A DNA stretch of 64,000 bases, from contig NZ_JAABNS010000001.1 in NCBI RefSeq assembly GCF_009928425.1, forward strand, positions 1,860,001-1,924,000, written 5' to 3'. The notes beneath the pieces are model-generated. The model saw only the letters and a list, made by a program, of their open reading frames with translations. It ran no database searches and was not told the DNA's origin. This document shows, piece by piece, positions 43,879 to 52,350 of this stretch (the first letter of the stretch is position 1; each line of letters begins with the position of its first letter). The position numbers and the translations under genes were made by a program. Source of the DNA: Pseudarthrobacter sp. ATCC 49987 (GTDB lineage Bacteria; Actinomycetota; Actinomycetes; Actinomycetales; Micrococcaceae).

Positions 43879-43918
43879 CGGAACCTTAACCCGGTCCCGG
43901 CGCTGGCCAGGTCTGGCG

Positions 43919-44749
43919 CTAGGCAGTTGCTGGCGAAAACGGGAACAGGTCTTCCCCGCCGCCGTGCACAACGACGCACGTAGCATCCGGCACCTCGTGC
44001 CAGGCGCCGCGGAGATCCCCCAACGGCTCGGACAGGACCATCCGGGCGTTGTCCGAAAGCTTCTGGAGCATGGGGTTGTCCGGGTACTGGGCGCGAAGTG
44101 TCGCGACGTCAGTGTTGTGGAAGAGCGAGCGGGACCGACCTTCGCTGGAGTAGCGGAACGCCCACGTGGTGTCGCCGTCGGTAGTTGCCACGGTCATCTG
44201 AAGCGGAAACTCGATCCCGTGGCGGCGTCCGACGTCTTCAATAAGGCCAACCGCTGCAGCGACAGCCGCTTGCGGGTCCATTTCCAGGCCGAAGGTGAGG
44301 GCGAGGAAGAAGAACATTTCTGAATCCGTTGATCCCTCGATCTCGGGGAAGAGTTCGGGGTCGACGGCCATGGCCAGGTCCCGCTTCACTGTGGGGAAGT
44401 CGGTAATGAGCCCGTTGTGCATCCACAGCCAACGACCGTGGCGGAACGGGTGGCAGTTCGTTTGTTGCACAGCGGAGCCGGTCGTGGCCCGGATGTGCGC
44501 GAACACGCGGCCGGCCGATGCCTGCGACGCGAGCTCGCGCAGGTTGCGGTCATGCCAGGCAGGCTCGGTACTGTGGAACACTCCCGGATAGGGCGCGGTT
44601 CCGTACCAGCCGACGCCGAAACCGTCCCCATTGGTGGTTTCAACGCCCAGGCGTGCGTGTTTGCTCTGCATCACGAGCGAGTTGGCGGGTTTATACAGGA
44701 GCTCATCCAATCGCACGGGCGAACCCGAATAAGCGAGCCAACGGCACAT
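43919..44749 (-). CDS. Class II glutamine amidotransferase (EgtC-like)
   Basis: This 276-residue Ntn-type glutaminase has Cys2 as nucleophile (MCRWLAYSG). It also has NGDGFGVGWYG, FAHIRATTGSAVQQTNCHPF and WMHNGLI, all typical of GATase_4/EgtC-like proteins. EgtC hydrolyses gamma-glutamyl ergothioneine intermediates, but no other egt gene is here, so the substrate is open. The ATG at 44749 has a GAGGAGGAG site. The gene lies under palindrome site 3. Confidence 0.9.
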   Translation of the reverse strand: MCRWLAYSGSPVRLDELLYKPANSLVMQSKHARLGVETTNGDGFGVGWYGTAPYPGVFHSTEPAWHDRNLRELASQASAGRVFAHIRATTGSAVQQTNCHPFRHGRWLWMHNGLITDFPTVKRDLAMAVDPELFPEIEGSTDSEMFFFLALTFGLEMDPQAAVAAAVGLIEDVGRRHGIEFPLQMTVATTDGDTTWAFRYSSEGRSRSLFHNTDVATLRAQYPDNPMLQKLSDNARMVLSEPLGDLRGAWHEVPDATCVVVHGGGEDLFPFSPATA

Positions 44750-44810
44750 GTCGCTCTCCTCCTCAGTCTGGAATCCATCACGATTCCATCACCGGCCCGG
44801 CAGGTGCGCA

Positions 44811-44827
44811 TCATCTCCTGCGGGTGA
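44811..44827 (-). promoter_or_regulatory. Palindrome site 3 (TCACCC-N5-AGATGA) and promoter
   Basis: On the minus strand, TCACCC-GCAGG-AGATGA is followed after 22 bases by TGGAAT (44788-44783). The predicted transcript start is near 44776, 27 bases before the amidotransferase ATG. Confidence 0.6.
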
Positions 44828-44853
44828 CTCGCCGGTTACTGCAGGCGTACCGA

Positions 44854-45231
44854 CTACTGGCTGAGCACGCGTTTCTTGAGCTCGGAAAATTCCTCGGCTG
44901 TCAGTGCGCCGTCATCCATCAAGGTCTTGGCCCGGGCGATCTGTTCCGCCTGGTTGGTTCCGGCCGCACGGCGGACATAATCTTCGAAATCCTCCCGGGC
45001 CACATCGCCCCGGGCGGCCTGCCGCAGGGCCATGGACTGCCCGTGGGCTATCAGGTACGCCAGACCTCCGATGACGGGCAGAAAGAGCAGAGCAACCACC
45101 CAGACAGCTTTGCTCCAGCCTTTCCGGGTCGAATCAGCGAAGATGTCTTTGACGATCAGAAAAAGCACCACCAGGTACGAAACGTAGAGAACAAAGGAAA
45201 TCATGAGCCAAAAGTAGTCCCAGAAATTCAC
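44854..45231 (-). CDS. Two-TM SHOCT-domain protein, paralogue 2
   Basis: This 125-residue protein is the most divergent of the four paralogues. It starts NFWDYFWLMISFVLYVSYLV and has a second TM KAVWVVALLFLPVIGGLAYL, a linker and a SHOCT motif (RAKTLMDDGALTAEEFSELK). The GTG at 45231 has GAGAGGAAAC. It lies 57 bases after the DUF2252 gene on the same strand, so the two probably form an operon. It has no palindrome of its own. Confidence 0.87.
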   Translation of the reverse strand: MNFWDYFWLMISFVLYVSYLVVLFLIVKDIFADSTRKGWSKAVWVVALLFLPVIGGLAYLIAHGQSMALRQAARGDVAREDFEDYVRRAAGTNQAEQIARAKTLMDDGALTAEEFSELKKRVLSQ

Positions 45232-45288
45232 TTAGTTTCCTCTCAGTCGAATTGCTGGACTTGTTGGTCCCATGACACCAACCGTGGG

Positions 45289-46686
45289 TCACACTCCCCG
45301 TTCGGCCGGCAGCCGCCCGGACTTGACCGCTTGTCCCAGCGCCGCATGATCGGCTTCGGTTTGGTCAGCATAGCTTCTGGCCCAGTCTGCCAGCGCGTCA
45401 TCAAAGACCTCACTGCCGCCCAGGTACCCGAGGACAAAGGCGCTGTCAGGGCTTTGGGAGTGGGCCCGCGCCAGCAGCCAGCCGCACAGAACTCCGTAGT
45501 CCGAAGTCTCCTGGGCATTCATTTCCGCCAGCGTGAACGAACCCTTCATGTCACGGAACTGACGGATATAGAAGTCCCGCTGCAGGCCGTCCTCCCCTGT
45601 CACGTCCTTGATCCAGCCCAGGAACGGGTCGGACTGGGCCTGCAGGATCCGCTGGGCGCCGACCACGCGGAATCCCTGCCCGCGTGTGGTGAGGTTTTTC
45701 TCCACTGGCTCCGGCGCGCGGCGCACACGTCCGTGGGTTTCCAGGACTGACTTCCCGGCCTCTTTGGCCTGCAGAAACAGTGGCTCTCCCGCGGGACCTT
45801 CAAAGAGGAGCACCCAACTCCGGGTCCCCACGCTGCCGACCCCCACGATCCGCCGCGCGAAGTCCACCAGCCGGTACTGGCTCAGCAACAATGACGTATC
45901 CGGCCGGAGAGTGCTCCGGTACAGTGCGACAAGGTCCTCCATCAGTGCTGGATCTATCTCTGAATGACGGACTATCGGCGGCTGGTCAACGATCCTGGGT
46001 TCGCCTGACTCCGTGCTCGACGTCAGCTTGGCGAGGACCTGTTCAGACGTTCGCTGGCGGGCTTTTTTCTCTTCAGTTTTGATTCGTTTGTGTGCCACCG
46101 TCTGCTGCGTGGCAAGAAATTGTGCATCCACTTGAAAGTAATAGCGTTCGGTCGCGGTATGGCTGTACAGGACCTTGAGCGCTTGGCGATAGCTGCGGAC
46201 GCACGACTTTACCGCCGTCCGGCATTGTTCCTCGGTGTGGGAACTGTTCCGGCCGTTCAACCAGATGCTCGCGGCGAGGCGCTTTACGTCCCACTCCCAT
46301 GGCGCCGGGTACGCTTCATCAAAGTCGTTGAGGTCGAAGATCAGCCGTCGTTCAGGGCTCGCGAAGAGCCCAAAATTGGCGAGGTGTGCGTCGCCGCTCG
46401 CAATCAGGGTGTGACCCGTCACCGGCGAATCGGCCAAATCATGCGCCATGACGGCTGCGGCGCCGCGGTAGAAGGAAAACGGGGTTTCCAGCATCCGCCC
46501 CACACGTACCGGGATGAGCTCAGGGACGCGGGTGGCATGCTGGCCTTCGAGGACTCCGACGGGGTCCCGCTCCGGCAACCGGAGGGCCGCGAACTCCCGG
46601 CGGGGCAGCGAGCTCCGCGCCTCGCGCCCGGCGGCTTGGGCACGGGCGATGGACGCCTTATGCGCGGAGCCTGACGGGGTTTTCAC
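45289..46686 (-). CDS. DUF2252 protein
   Basis: This 465-residue DUF2252 protein has RMLETPFSFYRGAAAVMAHD, GDAHLANFG, IFDLNDFDEAYPAPWEWDVKR and GVGSVGTRSWVLLFEG. The family shares distant similarity with the protein-kinase-like/aminoglycoside phosphotransferase fold (GDAHLANFG with DLNDFD recalls its catalytic and metal loops). Its function is unknown. The GTG at 46686 is the farthest start. A SHOCT gene follows. Confidence 0.9.
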   Translation of the reverse strand: MKTPSGSAHKASIARAQAAGREARSSLPRREFAALRLPERDPVGVLEGQHATRVPELIPVRVGRMLETPFSFYRGAAAVMAHDLADSPVTGHTLIASGDAHLANFGLFASPERRLIFDLNDFDEAYPAPWEWDVKRLAASIWLNGRNSSHTEEQCRTAVKSCVRSYRQALKVLYSHTATERYYFQVDAQFLATQQTVAHKRIKTEEKKARQRTSEQVLAKLTSSTESGEPRIVDQPPIVRHSEIDPALMEDLVALYRSTLRPDTSLLLSQYRLVDFARRIVGVGSVGTRSWVLLFEGPAGEPLFLQAKEAGKSVLETHGRVRRAPEPVEKNLTTRGQGFRVVGAQRILQAQSDPFLGWIKDVTGEDGLQRDFYIRQFRDMKGSFTLAEMNAQETSDYGVLCGWLLARAHSQSPDSAFVLGYLGGSEVFDDALADWARSYADQTEADHAALGQAVKSGRLPAERGV

Positions 46687-47012
46687 GGCCGGCCCGTGTC
46701 GTTGAAGAGCGGAGGCAAACCCTCACGAGGTTGACAGACGGCCAGCGGCTTAAACAATATTTTGGCTCGCATGCCCGCATCTTCCCACAATCTCTGCCAC
46801 TCCGGAACAGTCCTCCGGCCCGGATCGTGCGGGCTTGATCCATGCCTCACGGAAGGGGTCAAAAGGGACATGTCGCGGGGGCCGAACGTAACTGCAGCGC
46901 CGCCGGATATCACCCCCGGCGGGTGATTCGTGGGCCCTGCCCCGGGCTAACGATGGTTCTACCTGCCAGTGATTGGGCTGCCAGGCGAATGCCCACCCGA
47001 GAGGGGCCTCCA
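46687..47012. other. 326-bp divergent intergenic region
   Basis: This holds palindrome site 4 and the predicted promoter of the lipoprotein-SHOCT-GH15 group, plus the unlocated promoter of the DUF2252 gene. No coding signal is convincing. The symmetric palindrome could also serve the minus strand, but no -10 lies at the standard spacing in that direction. Confidence 0.55.
46910..46926 (+). promoter_or_regulatory. Palindrome site 4 (TCACCC-N5-GGGTGA) and promoter
   Basis: TCACCC-CCGGC-GGGTGA is a perfect dyad in its half-sites. After 22 bases comes AACGAT (46949-46954), or TAACGA at 21. The predicted transcript start is near 46961, 52 bases before the lipoprotein start. Confidence 0.68.
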
Positions 47013-47496
47013 GTGTCGAGACCACAACCAGTACTCTCACTTTTGCTCGCGCTCGGGTGCCGCAATCGCGCTGCTCACCGGCTGCAGCACCACCAGTCCC
47101 CCGGCGAGCACCACCAGTCCCCCGGCGGGCACCTCCAGCCCGCAGGCGACTTCATCCAGCCCGACGCCGACGGTCTCGCCGGTGTGCCCCGCCGCGGACG
47201 CGTTTGCGGTTGCCCTGACCGGTTTCAAGGACACCCTCAAGCCAGGGGCCACGTTGGAGCAGGTACGCGCGGCACGGGATCAGGTTGTGAAGACCTATGA
47301 CGCTCTGGTCAAGGAGATTGGAAACGCGGCAAAAACACGTGTGGACGCCGTCACGGCGGCTGAAGACAGGTTCGCCGCCGCAGTCAACGACGTCCCCGAC
47401 GACGCCACTCTGACCGAAGCAGTCGACTCCCTGCGAGACGAAGCCGCAAACGTCCAGGGCGCGCTCAGCGATCTCGTGACGGAGGTTAAATGCTAG
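47013..47496 (+). pseudogene. Lipoprotein gene with frameshift in the signal peptide
   Basis: A GTG at 47013 opens a signal peptide (SRPQPVLSLLLALG). One extra G in the GGG at 47055-47057 throws it out of frame. Without it the reading continues AAIALLTGCSTT, a perfect lipobox, and then a Ser/Thr/Pro linker and a helical domain of about 110 residues (KPGATLEQVRAARDQVVKTY onwards) with two cysteines (PVCPAA and the C-terminal Cys). As written no signal peptide is made. The domain is not recognised. It heads the group with SHOCT paralogue 3 and the GH15 gene. Confidence 0.65.
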
Positions 47497-47581
47497 GTCC
47501 GAAGGAGCCGCTGTTCGCCTCAACCCCGCCCACGGACGCGTTCACGGGCGACGCCGCAACAACTGAAAGTAGGGAATCCAC

Positions 47582-47968
47582 ATGAGTTTTTGGGAAAACT
47601 TTTGGAACATTGTCTGGTGGTTCTTCATCGTCTATGCCATCTTCGCATTCCTGTATGCGCTGTTCATTGTCATTGCCGACCTCTTTCGCGACCAACACCT
47701 GAACGGCTGGTGGAAGGCCGTCTGGATCTTCTTCCTGGCGTTCGTGCCCTTCCTGACGCTGCTGGTGTACATGGTGGCCCGCGGCAAGGGCATGGCCGAG
47801 CGGTCAATGGAACGGGCCCGGCGGGACCAGTCGGAAGCGGACTCCTATATCCGCAGGGTGGCCTCCGCGAGCCCGTCCGACGAGATCTCCAAGGCCAAGG
47901 CCCTTCTGGATTCTGGAACCATCAGCGCTGACGAGTTCGAAAGGATCAAGACCAGGGTCACAGCCTGA
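47582..47968 (+). CDS. Two-TM SHOCT-domain protein, paralogue 3
   Basis: This 128-residue close relative of paralogues 1 and 4 reads SFWENFWNIVWWFFIVYAIF, then LNGWWKAVWIFFLAFVPFLT, a linker SEADSYIRRVASASPSDEIS and a SHOCT motif (KAKALLDSGTISADEFERIK). The ATG follows AGGGAATCC. It is followed after 41 bases by the GH15 gene on the same strand. Confidence 0.9.
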   Translation: MSFWENFWNIVWWFFIVYAIFAFLYALFIVIADLFRDQHLNGWWKAVWIFFLAFVPFLTLLVYMVARGKGMAERSMERARRDQSEADSYIRRVASASPSDEISKAKALLDSGTISADEFERIKTRVTA

Positions 47969-48009
47969 CACGTCCAATCTTTGTGAGAGTACCCGAGGAG
48001 GTCGTCCAC

Positions 48010-49890
48010 ATGAACCAATACCCACTGATCGCCGATCACGGCCTCATCGGTGACTTGCAGACGGCTGCGCTGGTAGCCACGGACGGCACTCTTGATTGGT
48101 TCTGCAGTCCGCGTTTTGACTCTCCGAGCATTTTCGCCTCGCTGCTGGACCGTTCACGCGGCGGCCACTTCAGCACGCGGCCTCTCGACAAGGCTTTCGC
48201 GACGAAACAGCTGTATCTGCCCGACACGGCAATTCTCGTCACTCGGTTCCTCACTGACAGCGGGGTCGGCGAGCTGATTGACTTCATGCCGACCACGGGC
48301 GAATCCGCCAGCGAACAGCACCGCCTGGTTCGCATGTTGCGATGTGTGCGCGGACAGATCTCGTTCGACGTCGAAGTGGCACCCCGGTTCGACTACGGCC
48401 GGCGATCCCACCACCTCACTCTCAGCGGCGACGGCGCGATCTTTGATACCGGCGAAACCCGGCTGGCACTGAGCCTCATCCGCGGGGACGGGGACGACCA
48501 GCCGGGCCATCACGCCACCGACGCAGGTGATCTGCGTGCCACTGTGAATCTTAAACAGGGCCAAATGCGCGGCGCCGTCCTCGAAACAGGCCCTGATGTC
48601 TCGCCACGGATGATGCGTCCCGCCGAGGCCCAGCTGCTGCTCGACGACACCACGCGATTTTGGCACGGTTGGCTGAGCCAATCCACCTATGCAGGGCGCT
48701 GGCGTGAGGAGCTGGAACGCTCGGCCATCACGCTGAAGCTTCTGACCTACGCGCCGACCGGAGCCTTGGTGGCAGCTCCCACCGCCGGTTTACCCGAGCA
48801 GATCGGTGGGGAACGCAACTGGGACTATCGGTACACCTGGATACGCGATGCGTCCTTTTCGGTTCACACGCTGATTCGGATGGGCTTCGTCGACGAGGCC
48901 GCCGCCTTCAGCCGGTGGCTCCGCGACCGGATTACGGAACGCATCGAGAGCGACACCGGCCCGCTGAACATCATGTACCGCGTCGACGGCAACCCCGAAC
49001 TCAATGAGGAGATCCTGACCGGCTGGGAGGGCTATCGAGGCTCCTACCCCGTCCGGATCGGCAACGGTGCGGCCGGACAACTTCAACTGGACATCTACGG
49101 CGAAGCGCTCGATGCCGTGTACTCCCTCGACCGTTTCGGAGGCGAGATCGGGCAACCGGGCTGGCTTGCCATCTGCGAGCTTCTCGAGTGGGTCTCCGAC
49201 AACTGGAACCAGCCGGAAGAAGGAATCTGGGAAACCCGGGGCGGACGCAAGGACTTCACCTACGGACGACTGATGTGTTGGGTGGCGTTCGACCGCGCCA
49301 TCCGGCTCGCAACCGCGCACGGGCGGCCGGCACCCCTCGCCCGGTGGATCGCCGAGCGCGACGCGATCTACAACCAGATCATGGACGAAGGCTGGAGCAC
49401 CGAACGGGAGGCATTCGTGCAGCAATACGGGGAGACGGTTCTCGATGCCTCCCTCTTGAAGATGCCACAAGTAGGATTCGTGGCCCCGGACGATCCCATG
49501 TGGCACTCGACCCTCCACGCCATGGATTCGGAGCTGGTGTCCGACAGCCTGGTGTACCGCTACGACCCCAGCGCTTCGCCCGATGGCCTCCGCGGTTCCG
49601 AAGGCACGTTCTCCCTGTGCACGTTCCTCTACGTCGACGCCCTGGCACGGGCCAGCCGGGTGGACGAAGCCCGCCTCACGTTCGAGAAGATGCTGACCTA
49701 CGCCAACCACCTCGGCTTGTATTCCGAGGAAATCGCGCCCACGGGTGAGCAGATTGGCAATTTTCCGCAAGCGTTCACGCACCTCGCCCTCATCGATGCC
49801 GCCATCACTTTGAACGGCTGCCTGGACGACGCGGCGCGCAAAAGCCGCAGCCCTGACCAGGCCCGGAGTGTGCCACGCCGCCCCTACTGA
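48010..49890 (+). CDS. Glycoside hydrolase family 15 protein (glucoamylase/trehalase-like)
   Basis: This 626-residue GH15 enzyme has an N-terminal beta domain (PLIADHGLIGDLQTAALVAT, DGTLDWFCSPRFDSPSIFAS) and an (alpha/alpha)6 barrel. The barrel has the family signatures GGERNWDYRYTWIRDASFSV and EGCYxxx-like WETRGGRKDFTYGRLMCW; a late acidic motif (YSEEIAPTGEQIGNFPQAFT) carries the probable catalytic base Glu. There is no signal peptide, so it acts in the cytosol, as for mycobacterial GH15 trehalases. Its substrate could be trehalose or alpha-glucan. The ATG at 48010 has GAGGAGG. Confidence 0.92.
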   Translation: MNQYPLIADHGLIGDLQTAALVATDGTLDWFCSPRFDSPSIFASLLDRSRGGHFSTRPLDKAFATKQLYLPDTAILVTRFLTDSGVGELIDFMPTTGESASEQHRLVRMLRCVRGQISFDVEVAPRFDYGRRSHHLTLSGDGAIFDTGETRLALSLIRGDGDDQPGHHATDAGDLRATVNLKQGQMRGAVLETGPDVSPRMMRPAEAQLLLDDTTRFWHGWLSQSTYAGRWREELERSAITLKLLTYAPTGALVAAPTAGLPEQIGGERNWDYRYTWIRDASFSVHTLIRMGFVDEAAAFSRWLRDRITERIESDTGPLNIMYRVDGNPELNEEILTGWEGYRGSYPVRIGNGAAGQLQLDIYGEALDAVYSLDRFGGEIGQPGWLAICELLEWVSDNWNQPEEGIWETRGGRKDFTYGRLMCWVAFDRAIRLATAHGRPAPLARWIAERDAIYNQIMDEGWSTEREAFVQQYGETVLDASLLKMPQVGFVAPDDPMWHSTLHAMDSELVSDSLVYRYDPSASPDGLRGSEGTFSLCTFLYVDALARASRVDEARLTFEKMLTYANHLGLYSEEIAPTGEQIGNFPQAFTHLALIDAAITLNGCLDDAARKSRSPDQARSVPRRPY

Positions 49891-49941
49891 GACGGCCGAC
49901 GGGACTCTAGACTATTTCCAAGGCCAATAAAGGAGGGCTCA

Positions 49942-51096
49942 ATGGGGCCGGAACCAGCGGAATCGTATCCACGTCCTGGCCTTCCCCGCTCCGCCACTAT
50001 CCTGCTCGCATTGGCCAGCGCGACCGTCGTCGCTTTCGGCATTTCCGCGATGCGGGGAATTTTCACGCCCGTGTTCTTTGCCTTCGTGCTCACCCTCTGC
50101 GTTCATCCGCTGCGGCGATGGATGCAGGGCCGCGGCGTTCCGAGGGGAATCGCCACAGGAACTACCATCGCGGCAGTCTTCGGCCTGCTGACGGCCTTCG
50201 CTGCGGTTCTGGTTGCCTCACTGGCACAGTTCTCCGCGCTGTTGCCGCAGTACGGTCCGCAACTTGCCCAACTGGGCGCCTCCCTCACCCAAGCGCTGGA
50301 GTCTATGGGTTTCGGCGCCGAGCAGACGCAGGCGGTTCTGGAGGGGCTTACGCCTGGCCGAATTGTCGGGTTCCTCGGAGGCCTCCTGGGGAATGTCGCC
50401 AGCCTGGTGGGCGGCCTCGTGGTCATTCTGACGATGCTCATCCTCATGGCGGTGGATGGATCAAAGATCCCTGCCCTGCTGACCCACCTGCAGTTCCACC
50501 GACCGGCCCTGGTCTCCGCATTTAATGGCTTTGGCGGCGGCGTCCGCCGGTACATGATTGCGACCACTGTTCTCGGAGTGGCCCAGGGTCTCTTTAACTG
50601 GCTCGTCCTGGTCATTTTGCAGGTCCCCGGCGCCCTGCTCTGGGGGTTGCTGTCCTTCATTTGCAGTTTCATCCCCAACATCGGCTATTTCATCGCGATC
50701 GTCCCACCCCTGTTTTTCGGGTTCCTCACCGGCGGCTGGCCGACCGTCCTCGCCGTCATCGTCATCTACGGCGGGATAAACAGCATCATCCAATCCATCA
50801 TCCAGCCCAAATATGTAGGCAACGCGGTGGCTCTCAGTGAGACGATTACCTTCCTCTCCGTGCTGTTCTGGGCCACCATCCTGGGCCCTGTCGGCGCCAT
50901 CCTTGCCGTACCCCTGACCCTCCTGGTCCGCACCATCCTCCTCGACTCAGACCCGTCCATGGCCTGGTGGAGGCCCTTGACGGGGGACAAGAAGGACCTC
51001 AACGTAATCCTCAAGCAAGAAGACGACGCGATCCGCGCCCGCCGGGCCCGGCGTGGACCGGACAGCCCGGACCCCGGCAGCATGCCGAAGGCATGA
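49942..51096 (+). CDS. AI-2E-family (TqsA/PerM-like) transporter
   Basis: This 384-residue AI-2E transporter has about eight TMs, the amphipathic middle region (residues about 90-140) and the hallmark LWGLLSFICSFIPNIGYFIAIVPP followed by INSIIQSIIQPKYVGNAVALSETITFLSVLFW. Known members export AI-2 or act as Na+/H+ antiporters. The ATG at 49942 has AAAGGAGGG. It follows the GH15 gene by 51 bases and precedes a GAP-family gene by 39. Confidence 0.92.
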   Translation: MGPEPAESYPRPGLPRSATILLALASATVVAFGISAMRGIFTPVFFAFVLTLCVHPLRRWMQGRGVPRGIATGTTIAAVFGLLTAFAAVLVASLAQFSALLPQYGPQLAQLGASLTQALESMGFGAEQTQAVLEGLTPGRIVGFLGGLLGNVASLVGGLVVILTMLILMAVDGSKIPALLTHLQFHRPALVSAFNGFGGGVRRYMIATTVLGVAQGLFNWLVLVILQVPGALLWGLLSFICSFIPNIGYFIAIVPPLFFGFLTGGWPTVLAVIVIYGGINSIIQSIIQPKYVGNAVALSETITFLSVLFWATILGPVGAILAVPLTLLVRTILLDSDPSMAWWRPLTGDKKDLNVILKQEDDAIRARRARRGPDSPDPGSMPKA

Positions 51097-51135
51097 CGTG
51101 CCGTCGGGGTGCTGCCCAGGCCGGGTGACTGCCAC

Positions 51136-51801
51136 GTGCTGAGCCTCGTCACCAACCTGGTGCTGTTCGCCCTCGCCGGGGCGATCAGCACCGTGCCCGT
51201 GAGCATCACCATGATGATCCTGCTCTCCCCCAACCCACGCCGCGGAGCCCTGCCCTTCCTGGTTGGCAGCCTTGCCGGCTCGATCGTGGTTGTCGGTCTT
51301 TCGGCCGTCGGGATGCGTTTGCTGCCGGTCCGGCCGGAACTGGATCAGGACGTACTCCTCACCTGGTTGGGCCTGCTGGTCGGGGCCTTCCTGATTGGCT
51401 ATGCCGCATACCTGTTCGCGCACAAAAGCCAGACTGACAGCGCCTTGCTCGGCAAAATGAAGACCAGGTTCCATTCGGCCCGCCCGTGGGAATTCGTGGT
51501 CCTCGGCCTGGGCCTGAATCTGCGCCCCAAGGCGATCCTGCTCGCTGTAACGGCCGGCGCGCTGATCAGTGTCCGGGAACCGCCCTTGCTGCAGGGAACC
51601 CTGTTCGTCCTCGCCTTCGCAACCGTGACCCAGTCCGCCGTCGTCATCCCGATCGCCATATGGTTGCATTCCCCGGAGCGGGCCGAAGGGCCGTTGACCG
51701 CCATTTACACGTGGTTGCAGCGCAACGGGCGCACGATTGCGGCGGTCGCAACACTGGCGATCGGTGTGTTCATTGTTGGCTACACCGTTGTCCAGCTCTG
51801 A
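51136..51801 (+). CDS. GAP/Sap-family membrane protein
   Basis: This protein of about 221 residues has six hydrophobic segments. It belongs to the GAP (peptidoglycolipid addressing) family: ISTVPVSITMMILLSPNPRRGALPFLVGSLAGS at the start and the central PWEFVVLGLGLNLRPKAILLAV. Mycobacterial members help move glycolipids to the surface. The GTG at 51136 or the one at 51109 may be the start. It is the last gene of the run that begins at 47013. Confidence 0.82.
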   Translation: MLSLVTNLVLFALAGAISTVPVSITMMILLSPNPRRGALPFLVGSLAGSIVVVGLSAVGMRLLPVRPELDQDVLLTWLGLLVGAFLIGYAAYLFAHKSQTDSALLGKMKTRFHSARPWEFVVLGLGLNLRPKAILLAVTAGALISVREPPLLQGTLFVLAFATVTQSAVVIPIAIWLHSPERAEGPLTAIYTWLQRNGRTIAAVATLAIGVFIVGYTVVQL

Positions 51802-51847
51802 CGGCTGCACCAGCCAGTCTCCCCCGGCCCAACCGCCGGATGCACGC

Positions 51848-52234
51848 TCAGACCAGTACGCTGCTCTTGATCTTTTCGAACTCGGCAGGACTGATGGTTC
51901 CAGCGTCCAGAAGAGCCTTGGCTTTGGAAATCTCTTCGGTTGGGCTCGCCGTAGCGACCTGGCGGATGTAGGCGTCGGCCTCCTCCTGGTTTTGCCGGAC
52001 CCGTTCCATGGCCCTTTCGGTCATGCCCTTACCGCGGGCAATCAGGTACACCAGCACGCCCAGGAAAGGCAGGAACGCCAGGAAAACTATCCATACGGCC
52101 TTCAACCACCCGTTCATCTGGTGGTCGCGAAAGATGTCGCCAATGACAACGAACAACGCATACAGGAAGGCGAAGAATGCATACACGCAAAGGAACCACC
52201 AGAAGATATCCCAAAAGTTCTCCCAGAAACTCAT
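51848..52234 (-). CDS. Two-TM SHOCT-domain protein, paralogue 4
   Basis: This 128-residue protein starts SFWENFWDIFWWFLCVYAFF. It has a second TM LKAVWIVFLAFLPFLGVLVY, the linker EEADAYIRQVATASPTEEIS and a SHOCT motif (KAKALLDAGTISPAEFEKIK). It is very like paralogues 1 and 3. The ATG has AGGGAAGCG. It is monocistronic, with its own palindrome (site 5). Confidence 0.9.
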   Translation of the reverse strand: MSFWENFWDIFWWFLCVYAFFAFLYALFVVIGDIFRDHQMNGWLKAVWIVFLAFLPFLGVLVYLIARGKGMTERAMERVRQNQEEADAYIRQVATASPTEEISKAKALLDAGTISPAEFEKIKSSVLV

Positions 52235-52302
52235 GTCGCTTCCCTACTTTCAGTTGATGCGGCTTTGTACGTCATTCTCTGCGCGGCGCACGGGCGAATC
52301 CC

Positions 52303-52319
52303 TCATCCCCCGAGGGTGA
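52303..52319 (-). promoter_or_regulatory. Palindrome site 5 (TCACCC-N5-GGATGA) and promoter
   Basis: On the minus strand, TCACCC-TCGGG-GGATGA is followed after 23 bases by GAGAAT (52279-52274). The predicted transcript start is near 52267, 33 bases before the SHOCT ATG. Confidence 0.6.
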
Positions 52320-52350
52320 AATCCGGGGCGAGTACAGGGGTCTGCAACGC

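Noticed and set aside
42562..43986. 474-codon minus-strand frame opposite the coiled-coil membrane protein
   Set aside because: It has low-complexity, GC-skewed composition and no hydrophobic pattern or motif; the plus strand has TM segments and a ribosome context.
45232..45288. GTCACACTCCCCG-like sequence before SHOCT paralogue 2 as a further operator
   Set aside because: Half-sites and spacing do not fit. The gene probably shares the DUF2252 transcript.
46687..46926. Palindrome site 4 as promoter site for the DUF2252 gene on the minus strand
   Set aside because: At the standard spacing the hexamer is GTTCGG, which is not -10-like, and the leader would exceed 200 bases.
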